DNA from: Candidatus Puniceispirillum sp.
GTDB taxonomy: Bacteria; Pseudomonadota; Alphaproteobacteria; Puniceispirillales; Puniceispirillaceae
Length of the DNA: 14,018 nucleotides
NCBI GenBank assembly: GCA_018668795.1
Contig: JABJBD010000067.1
Span: forward strand, 1 to 14,018
Direction: 5' to 3'
In this document: one piece after another, positions 7,556-13,206 of the stretch
Position numbering within the stretch: position 1 is the stretch's first letter
Layout of the letters: every line of letters starts with the position of its first letter
Made by a program: the position numbers and the translations under genes
Notes under the pieces: model-generated
What the model saw: the letters and a program-made list of their open reading frames with translations, nothing else
Told to the model about the DNA's origin: nothing
The model's database searches: none

Positions 7556-7660
7556 GCGTATCCCCCTTTGATTATTGTTAATGTAAAGCCTTAACCCTGT
7601 GCTCTGCTTGGTAATGTGCTAATTTATTTGCAATGACATTGGTGGAAAAAAGGGTATCTC

Positions 7661-8335
7661 ATGCATATTGAGCAAAGCTGGCATCACCATCTTGGCAAAA
7701 TCATGGATAGCAAACAGATGTCACAACTATCTGGATTTCTGGATGCCGAACGTGCCAAAGGCAGACACATATATCCACCCCCAGAATCTATTTTTACGGC
7801 TTTTACTCTGACGCCCTTTAATGCGGTCAAAGTCGTTATTATCGGACAGGATCCCTATCACGGCCCCGGACAGGCGCATGGGTTAAGTTTTTCGGTACCA
7901 GATGGCGTTAAGATACCCCCATCATTACGTAATATTTTCAAAGAGCTTGTTTCCGATATTGGCTGTCCCGCACCTGTACATGGCAATCTGGAAAGCTGGG
8001 CACATCAAGGCGTGCTTTTGCTGAATAACTGTCTGACAGTCGAAAATGGCAAAGCAGGCTCACATCAAGGCAAAGGCTGGGAAGCATTTACCGATGCCGC
8101 CATCAGCCAGCTAGCCGAAATCCGCGAACATCTGGTTTTTATCCTATGGGGACGCAAAGCCGCCGAAAAAGGCCATGCGATAGATGCCAGTCGCCATCTT
8201 ATTGTGACCGCAGCACATCCATCACCACTTTCAGCCTATAATGGGTTCTTTGGTAGCCGCCCTTTTTCGCGCACAAATAGTTATCTCAAAGCGCATGGAC
8301 AAACCGCTATTGATTGGAACATTAACGAAAGCTAG
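7661..8335 (+). CDS. ung: Uracil-DNA glycosylase (family 1, Ung)
   Basis: A 224-residue family-1 uracil-DNA glycosylase, which cuts the N-glycosidic bond of uracil in DNA and starts base-excision repair. The water-activating motif GQDPYHGPGQAHGLSFSV begins at residue 62, with catalytic D64 at the same number as in E. coli Ung. The HPSPLSAY loop (186-193) carries the second catalytic residue, H186, and LLLNNCLTV (119-127) contains the uracil-binding asparagine. Length and the N-terminus (SWHHHLGKIM...) match the family, so the ATG at 7661, with AGGG six bases upstream, is the correct start. It is the first gene of a plus-strand group, 65 bases ahead of the SGNH hydrolase. The assignment is secure and the gene looks intact. 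Confidence 0.97.
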   Translation: MHIEQSWHHHLGKIMDSKQMSQLSGFLDAERAKGRHIYPPPESIFTAFTLTPFNAVKVVIIGQDPYHGPGQAHGLSFSVPDGVKIPPSLRNIFKELVSDIGCPAPVHGNLESWAHQGVLLLNNCLTVENGKAGSHQGKGWEAFTDAAISQLAEIREHLVFILWGRKAAEKGHAIDASRHLIVTAAHPSPLSAYNGFFGSRPFSRTNSYLKAHGQTAIDWNINES

Positions 8336-8400
8336 ATATTTGACGCGCATAGATAGATTGATAAGACTAGAAAATATATATTTGTAAAAGGTACAGATTC

Positions 8401-9045
8401 ATGACCCGCACTTTGCTTTGTTTTGGCGACAGTAACACGCATGGCACGCCACCAATGGATAGCATGTCATCTCAAGGCCGGTTTGAACCCGATGTGCGCT
8501 GGCCATCAGTTATGCGAACTCAGCTTGCCCCGGGCTGGACTATTATCGAAGAAGGTCATCCCGGGCGCACAACTGTCCATGATGATCCTATCGGTGGCAT
8601 TCATAAAAATGGCATCCGCATGTTGCCTGCCTTGCTGGAAACACATCGCCCGCTTGATGTTATTGTGATAATGCTGGGCACCAATGATTTGCAGCATCGA
8701 TTTGGCGTAAATGCTACTGAAATTGCTTTGGCAATTGGCAAGATTGTTGAAATCATCAAGGCTTCACCGTCTGGCATTGACCAGCGCGCGCCCGATATTT
8801 TACTGGTTAGCCCGCCACCCGTCATTCAGGCTGGCTGTCTTGCCGACGTGTTTGAAGGTAGCATTGAAAATGCAAATGCGCTTTCTGGTACCATTGCCAA
8901 TATAGCCAGACAGCATAATGTTCCTTATTTTGATGCAGGCGCACATATTGCCGTATCGCCAATTGATGGTGTGCATTTTGATGCTGAAAGCCATATCACG
9001 CTTGGTCACGCGATGGCTCAAGCGGTACGTGAATTGTTTGGCTAA
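8401..9045 (+). CDS. SGNH/GDSL hydrolase, arylesterase or acyltransferase (MsAcT-like)
   Basis: A 214-residue SGNH hydrolase without signal peptide, so probably cytoplasmic. Block I is CFGDSNTHG with nucleophile S11. Block III is MLGTND (91-96) with oxyanion N95. Block V is DGVHFD with D189 and H192 completing the triad. The sequence order RFEPDVRW, IIEEGHPGRTTVHDDP, LDVIVIMLGTND and LLVSPPP closely follows the Mycobacterium smegmatis acyltransferase/arylesterase, an octameric enzyme that hydrolyses small esters and transfers acyl groups even in water. The natural substrate of this family is poorly known. The ATG at 8401 has AAAGG about 9 bases upstream. It lies 65 bases after ung and 114 bases before the sugar kinase, so co-transcription is possible but not compelled. 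Confidence 0.9.
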   Translation: MTRTLLCFGDSNTHGTPPMDSMSSQGRFEPDVRWPSVMRTQLAPGWTIIEEGHPGRTTVHDDPIGGIHKNGIRMLPALLETHRPLDVIVIMLGTNDLQHRFGVNATEIALAIGKIVEIIKASPSGIDQRAPDILLVSPPPVIQAGCLADVFEGSIENANALSGTIANIARQHNVPYFDAGAHIAVSPIDGVHFDAESHITLGHAMAQAVRELFG

Positions 9046-9103
9046 TTGATTGTGTCACCCTATTGGACAGGCTAGCTTCAACGGGGATTAGACGCCATCA
9101 TCA

Positions 9104-9142
9104 ATTCAGGGCATCCATTCAACGTATCCATTCAGAGCATCT
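9104..9142. repeat. Three tandem 13-bp repeats ahead of the sugar kinase
   Basis: Three adjacent 13-base units, ATTCAGGGCATCC, ATTCAACGTATCC and ATTCAGAGCATCT, are followed by a further ATT. All share ATTCA at the start and a CATC/TATC core near the end. They lie in the 114-base spacer between the SGNH hydrolase and the kinase and stop six bases before the GGGGGA ribosome site. A repeated protein-binding site and a slippage-derived minisatellite are both possible. Confidence 0.65.
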
Positions 9143-9159
9143 ATTATGGGGGAACCATT

Positions 9160-10080
9160 ATGTCATCCATTGTTATTCTTGGTATTTTTGTAGCCGATAC
9201 AGCCTATCGCGCCAAACGCATACCGCTTATTGGTGAAACCATTTTAGGGGAAAGTTTCAATCTCAGCCCTGGTGGCAAAGGATCAAATCAGGCAGTTGCT
9301 GCGGCAAAGGCTGGCGCCAATGCACATATGATCACCCGGCTTGGCAAGGATACTTTTGCCGATATGGCACTCGATATATGGCAACAAGCTGGCGTGATAC
9401 CTGCAATCACACAGCATGATAACAGCTACACAGGTGCCGCCTGCATTTTCATCGAAGCCGACTCTGGCAATAATGCGATTATTGTTACCCCGGGCGTTGC
9501 TGGCGAGATTGATAATAGCGACATTGACCGCAATGCAAAGCTAATTGCCGATGCCGATATATTCATTACCCAGCTGGAACAGCCGCTTGATGCGGCCATG
9601 TATGGTTTGGCAATGGCACGGAAGAATGGCGTTTGCACATTGCTCAATCCGGCACCAGCCGCCGACCTGCCAGCAGGCATGTTGGCCTTATGCGATTATG
9701 TCACTCCAAATGAAACCGAAGCCGAAGGCCTGACGGGTGTCAAAGTCACCTCGGTTGAAAGCGCAATCACCGCCGCCAAAGCTTTGCGTAAGGCTGGTGC
9801 AGGCGCTGCCATCATCACACTTGGAGAAAATGGCGCCCTTTATCACGACGCTGACACCACACAACATATGCCTGCCATGCCTTCGGGCAAGGTAATTGAA
9901 ACCACAGGTGCTGGTGATTCCTTTAACGGCAGTTTTGCAGCCGCTATAGCTGAAGGCATGGTGCCTGTTGAAGCTGTCAGATTCGGATGCGCAGCGGCTG
10001 GCATTTCGGTAACACGTGCTGGGGCCGCCAACTCAATGCCAAGCCGCGACGAAATTAACGCACGGCTGGCACAAGGGTAA
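9160..10080 (+). CDS. rbsK: Ribokinase (PfkB-family sugar kinase)
   Basis: A 306-residue PfkB-family kinase that would phosphorylate D-ribose (or a related sugar or nucleoside) with ATP in the cytoplasm. Motifs: the sugar-binding GGKGSNQA (38-45), as in ribokinases; NPAP (163-166) and TPNETEAEGLTG (182-193), typical of RbsK; and TTGAGDSFNG (248-257) with catalytic D253 and the anion hole. The final AGAANSMPSRDEI is also RbsK-like, including the region that forms the monovalent-cation site. The N-terminus GIFVADTAYRAKRIP differs somewhat from E. coli RbsK (GSINADH...), so a different sugar is possible. The ATG at 9160 has GGGGGA six bases upstream. No ribose transporter or repressor is adjacent. 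It converges on the DUF4864-like gene with 15 bases between the stops. Confidence 0.85.
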   Translation: MSSIVILGIFVADTAYRAKRIPLIGETILGESFNLSPGGKGSNQAVAAAKAGANAHMITRLGKDTFADMALDIWQQAGVIPAITQHDNSYTGAACIFIEADSGNNAIIVTPGVAGEIDNSDIDRNAKLIADADIFITQLEQPLDAAMYGLAMARKNGVCTLLNPAPAADLPAGMLALCDYVTPNETEAEGLTGVKVTSVESAITAAKALRKAGAGAAIITLGENGALYHDADTTQHMPAMPSGKVIETTGAGDSFNGSFAAAIAEGMVPVEAVRFGCAAAGISVTRAGAANSMPSRDEINARLAQG

Positions 10081-10095
10081 CAATTGATAAATTGA

Positions 10096-10575
10096 CTAAC
10101 TACCTTGCCCTGCGGGGCTGGGCGCTGATACCGCCGTTGTCATCCAGCAATCTTGATATTCACCATCAGTTACCTTTTCAACAACCCATGAAAAGAACAG
10201 AACATTGCCGCCCTTGGTTTCCATCAGCACATCAAATTGCCGCCAGCCCTCGCCTTGCTTGCCCAAAGTGATAGAATGGGTAGCATGGTCAATCATCTCG
10301 ATATAAGACGGGCTTCGTATCATCTGGGCAAAACGCGGATATGGCCCGGTCATACGCCGATTGACCGGATGCGCAAAAGCCCATGTCTGGCGAATGCCAA
10401 AATCACTTTTAGGATTATCATTATTCTGTAACCCGGTTAGTTGAATATCAACAACTTCCAGCGGCGCAATATCGGGATCTGGCATAACAACGTCGTTAGC
10501 ACTTGCCGATATCATCATGCTGAAATAGCCAAAAATAATGAAAAGAAATAGTCTGAAAAACTTGATCATAAGCAC
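10096..10575 (-). CDS. Exported DUF4864-like protein
   Basis: A protein of 157-159 residues with a clear N-terminal signal peptide: basic MIKFFR, a hydrophobic core LFLFIIFGYFSMMI, and a probable cleavage after SASA, near residue 26. The mature part, EVVDIQLTGLQNND...GIRQTWAFAHPVNRRMTGPYPRFAQMIRSPSYIEMI, followed by a beta-rich end with QDCWMTTAV, resembles DUF4864 proteins. I believe these have an NTF2/SnoaL-like fold and unknown function. The same plan occurs in cyanobacterial and plastid proteins. The start is ambiguous. GTG at 10575 has GGGA five bases upstream, while the ATG at 10569 is in frame two codons later with eleven bases of spacing. It is divergent from the SDR gene across a 111-base spacer. 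Export is well supported and the domain match is moderate. Confidence 0.78.
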   Translation of the reverse strand: MLMIKFFRLFLFIIFGYFSMMISASANDVVMPDPDIAPLEVVDIQLTGLQNNDNPKSDFGIRQTWAFAHPVNRRMTGPYPRFAQMIRSPSYIEMIDHATHSITLGKQGEGWRQFDVLMETKGGNVLFFSWVVEKVTDGEYQDCWMTTAVSAPSPAGQGS

Positions 10576-10641
10576 AATATTCCCATTTCAACTATGTCCC
10601 CCTCATTATGAGATGGGGAGGATTTTACCAAAATGCAATAT

Positions 10642-10669
10642 TTGGCTTATGCTATCTATTGCCAATAAT
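10642..10669 (+). promoter_or_regulatory. Candidate sigma-70-like promoter for the SDR gene
   Basis: TTGGCT (10642-10647) and AATAAT (10664-10669) are separated by 16 bases, placing the expected transcript start about ten bases before the ATG at 10687. The same stretch forms an imperfect dyad, AATATTTGGC (10637-10646) against GCCAATAATT (10661-10670), with 8 of 10 positions pairing. It could therefore equally be an operator. This is weak evidence because AT-rich spacers give such matches by chance. Confidence 0.2.
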
Positions 10670-10686
10670 TAATAGAAAAGAGTTTT

Positions 10687-11430
10687 ATGAAAATTTTCAT
10701 TCAAGGTGCAGGACGTGGCATCGGCCTTGCTTTTGCCAAACATGCCTTGGCATCACAGCAAGGTGATGACTGGCATATGTTCCTCACCGCCCGCATTCCC
10801 GAGGATAGTGACGGCTATAAACAACTACCGCCATCTGCAAACATCACCTGGATTGCAATGGATTATCTGGATCCTGACAGTATTACCAAAGCGGGAATAG
10901 AAGCAGCCAAACATACCAACCAGCTTGACCGTGTAATTTCGGTGGCAGGCGTTTTACGTGATCCCAAAATCAGCCCGGAAAAACGGATCGCTGACCTTGA
11001 TAGCGCCGCCATGCTTTATGCTTATCAGATTAATGCCATGGGACCGGTTTTACTTGGCAAGGCATTATGGCCACTTATCAAAAGTGAACATCCAACAGTT
11101 TTTGCCAGTCTATCTGCACGCGTTGGGTCAATTTCAGATAACCGACTTGGTGGCTGGTATGCCTATCGCGCCAGCAAGGCTGCGCAAAACCAGTTACTGC
11201 GCACAATGTCGATCGAACTGGCACGTTACAACCCTTATGCCTGTGTTGCCACCTTGCATCCAGGCACTGTAGATACCGCCTTGTCAAAACCGTTTCAGGC
11301 GCATGTGCCAGCCGATAAATTATTCACCGCGGCGCATAGTGCAGAATGTCTGTGGCGTGTAATGGATGGGCTTGGCCCAGACGATAGTGGTGGTTTTTTT
11401 GCCTATGATGGCGCGCCTATTGATTACTAG
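10687..11430 (+). CDS. Short-chain dehydrogenase/reductase, CsgA/C-factor-like
   Basis: A 247-residue classical SDR, an NAD(P)-dependent oxidoreductase with a Rossmann fold. GAGRGIG (7-13) is the cofactor loop, D59 in AMDYLD would contact the adenine, and N116 in QINAMGP is the structural asparagine. S143 (SLSARVGS), Y160 and K164 (YAYRASKAAQNQ) form the active site. HPGTVDTALSKPF (191-203) is the usual post-catalytic loop. The overall plan, including the C-terminal SGGFFAYDGAPIDY, matches the C-factor-like SDRs often encoded beside photolyase-related genes in proteobacteria. The substrate is unknown. The ATG at 10687 follows AAAAGAG. The last 14 bases overlap the convergent yciB gene on the other strand, so the transcripts are antisense at their ends. 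Confidence 0.9.
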   Translation: MKIFIQGAGRGIGLAFAKHALASQQGDDWHMFLTARIPEDSDGYKQLPPSANITWIAMDYLDPDSITKAGIEAAKHTNQLDRVISVAGVLRDPKISPEKRIADLDSAAMLYAYQINAMGPVLLGKALWPLIKSEHPTVFASLSARVGSISDNRLGGWYAYRASKAAQNQLLRTMSIELARYNPYACVATLHPGTVDTALSKPFQAHVPADKLFTAAHSAECLWRVMDGLGPDDSGGFFAYDGAPIDY

Positions 11431-11974
11431 TTTCGGCACGCGCATTGGCAAGACCGCGCAAGGTAATTGGCAATTGCGCTAGCATGAATAACGCGCTTGC
11501 AGGTGCCGCAATAAACGTTTTGTAGAATACCCAATCAGCCTCGTCAAAACTACGCCAGACATATTCATTTACTAAAGCAAGGACAAGGAAAAACAATCCC
11601 CACCGCAGGCTGAGTGTAAACCATGTTGCGTCATCAAGCGCAAATTGATGTTTAAAGAATTCGCGCATCATGGCGCGGCGCATCAAAAGCCCACCTAGCA
11701 AAACGGCTGCAAACAATCCATTGAACAAGGTCGGCTGTATCTTGATAAAAATGTCAGCATCAAGCGCTATTGCCGCCCATGTAAAGCCCGCCGATAGCAG
11801 TAATGAAAAAAGCGGAAAGCGGGCAAAACGCCGTTCTTGTAACCAGGCCACAAGCAATACCAGCGCGCCCAACCCAACAGAAATAATCGCTGCGGCGAAT
11901 AATCCATAAAAACCATATCCAATGAAAAAACCAAGTAAAGGCAGAACTTCAAATAAAAACGCGCCAAGCCTCAT
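11417..11974 (-). CDS. yciB: Inner-membrane protein YciB (septation protein A/IspZ family)
   Basis: A 185-residue integral membrane protein with five or six hydrophobic helices (roughly 7-25, 25-44, 55-72, 83-98, 121-140 and 152-170). Family features: the N-terminal EVLPLLGFFIGY; DADIFIKIQPTLFNGLFAAVLLGGLL (72-97); DDATWFTLSLRWGLFFLVLALVNEYVWR (114-141); and DWVFYKTF (147-154). These match YciB/IspZ, an envelope protein linked to septation and cell-envelope integrity. Length is normal. The ATG at 11974 overlaps the stop of the upstream CHI-like gene as ATGA, so translation is probably coupled. It ends the operon that starts with the photolyase and overlaps the convergent SDR gene by 14 bases. 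DUF2878 proteins sit at the comparable place in related clusters, but the NEYVWR motif points to YciB. Confidence 0.87.
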   Translation of the reverse strand: MRLGAFLFEVLPLLGFFIGYGFYGLFAAAIISVGLGALVLLVAWLQERRFARFPLFSLLLSAGFTWAAIALDADIFIKIQPTLFNGLFAAVLLGGLLMRRAMMREFFKHQFALDDATWFTLSLRWGLFFLVLALVNEYVWRSFDEADWVFYKTFIAAPASALFMLAQLPITLRGLANARAETSNQ

Positions 11975-12549
11975 GATTGATCATCCAGACCACGCAAGGT
12001 GCGGCTAAAATCCAGATCACTAGCCTTGTCAGAAAGCCAAATATTCAAAAAGGCATCGGCAAAATCAGCATCGTTGATCGTTTCGCCCTCAACATCATTC
12101 AAATAAAAGGTAATGCTACCGTCGTTATTATGGATAGCTGTTGCACTTTCGCCATCGTTCAAATCACGAAAACTTGCATCCAGAAATGTCTTCCAGATTT
12201 TTAATTGCGCTTCATCTGCCTTTGTCTGGCGTTCCATTTCGATCAGCGATCGTTTAACAATTTGCTCTTTTGAGGCATCCACCAGATAACTTAACCGCAA
12301 CGCAAATGCGCCTTCTGGGTTAAAGCGGCCTTGCGGAGCAAATAATGTGGCGTCATAGACTTTAAACAGAAACACCTTAAAACGGGCTTTGCCAACAATC
12401 TCAGCATCAGGCACCAGCCCCGCCCAAGGTTCGGCCAACGCCATTGTCATTGATGCCAGCATCACGGTCACAAACATACTAAGACGCATGACACGCCAGA
12501 CACTGGTAACGACAAAGCTAAGCAGTGCGTGAGTCACTTTTGACGTCAT
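11971..12549 (-). CDS. Exported chalcone-isomerase-like protein
   Basis: A protein of about 192 residues with a long N-terminal region ending in a signal peptide (MRLSMFVTVMLASMTMALA, cleavage probably before EPW), then a bacterial chalcone-isomerase-like domain. Diagnostic segments are VGKARFKVFLFKVYDATLFAP, GAFALRLSYLVDASKEQIVKRSLIEMERQ, and YLNDVEGETINDADFADAFLNIWL. The flavonoid reaction is not expected in bacteria. Members have no established activity and may bind fatty acids or other lipids. I chose the ATG at 12549 because it overlaps the TGA of the upstream lipoprotein gene as ATGA, the same arrangement as at its own 3' end with yciB. An ATG at 12558 is also in frame, and one at 12489 would give a more typical 19-residue signal peptide but lacks a ribosome site. 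It is probably periplasmic, between the DUF3833 lipoprotein and YciB. Confidence 0.85.
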   Translation of the reverse strand: MTSKVTHALLSFVVTSVWRVMRLSMFVTVMLASMTMALAEPWAGLVPDAEIVGKARFKVFLFKVYDATLFAPQGRFNPEGAFALRLSYLVDASKEQIVKRSLIEMERQTKADEAQLKIWKTFLDASFRDLNDGESATAIHNNDGSITFYLNDVEGETINDADFADAFLNIWLSDKASDLDFSRTLRGLDDQS

Positions 12550-13187
12550 TCTGGCCATTGTGAAAGATCCAGCGGGCCAACAGCGGCGGCAGCTTGACCG
12601 CGCAGAAACACGATTGTGACCGATCCAATTTCAATTCCGTATTTACTGATATAGGCACGGTTGATCGCAACCTCTTCATCCTGTTTGTAAATCCAGTCAT
12701 CAAAATGCACCTCGACATCCTGACCTGACATATTCAGCACAACATCATATGACCAGTTCATCGTATTACCAGCCACAACACCTGATGCGGTACCAGTAAT
12801 GTCATCTGCTGTGCCCTGATATTGATAGTGCCCAGCCGCATTCTGTCCGCTATTGGCTATTGTCCATATGCGTTTGGCACGCTCGCCATCATCATATAGA
12901 AAATCTTCATCAAGGATCAGATTGTCACCATCAAGCCGACCATCCAGATTGACACGAAATTGGCGGCGTACATTACCAAAACGGTCTTCAAAAATACCAT
13001 AGGCAACTGTTTGCCCCGCAAAAAACTGCTCCAGCATAAATGCTGGTTGTCGATCAGCAAATTCGGCAACATCCTTTCGCGCACAGGATGACAGTCCCAC
13101 CATGGCCGTTCCCATGATCGCAAGCGTACAAACCAGCTTCAACAGCGTACTCATAAATCCTGTAAATCGTCCCTTTTTACGACGCAT
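12546..13187 (-). CDS. DUF3833 lipoprotein
   Basis: A 213-residue predicted lipoprotein. After a basic start (MRRKKGRFTGF) comes a hydrophobic segment and the lipobox GLSSC, making C35 the lipidated residue. The mature part shows the DUF3833 pattern: MLEQFFAGQTVAYGIFEDRFGNVRRQF, ILDEDFLYDDGERAKRIW, the glycine-rich GTADDITGTASGVVAGN, FDDWIYKQDEEVAINRAYISKYG and IGSVTIVF. I chose the ATG at 13187 because GGAGGA lies seven bases upstream and it leaves a proper signal peptide. The open frame back to 13292 overlaps the photolyase gene in another frame. It starts 19 bases after the photolyase stop and overlaps the CHI-like start by four bases. DUF3833 has no known biochemical role but is repeatedly encoded with photolyase, CHI-like and SDR genes in proteobacteria. 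Confidence 0.88.
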   Translation of the reverse strand: MRRKKGRFTGFMSTLLKLVCTLAIMGTAMVGLSSCARKDVAEFADRQPAFMLEQFFAGQTVAYGIFEDRFGNVRRQFRVNLDGRLDGDNLILDEDFLYDDGERAKRIWTIANSGQNAAGHYQYQGTADDITGTASGVVAGNTMNWSYDVVLNMSGQDVEVHFDDWIYKQDEEVAINRAYISKYGIEIGSVTIVFLRGQAAAAVGPLDLSQWPE

Positions 13188-13206
13188 CTCTTTATCCTCC
13201 CACACT

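Noticed and set aside
10081..10094. CAATT-GATA-AATTG between the convergent kinase and DUF4864-like genes as a bidirectional terminator
   Set aside because: The stem is five AT-rich pairs and too weak. There is no GC-rich core or T-run.
11417..11974. DUF2878 membrane protein instead of YciB
   Set aside because: DUF2878 would fit the cluster context, but the IKIQPTLFNGLFA, LRWGLFFLVLALVNEYVWR and DWVFYKTF segments are YciB/IspZ features.
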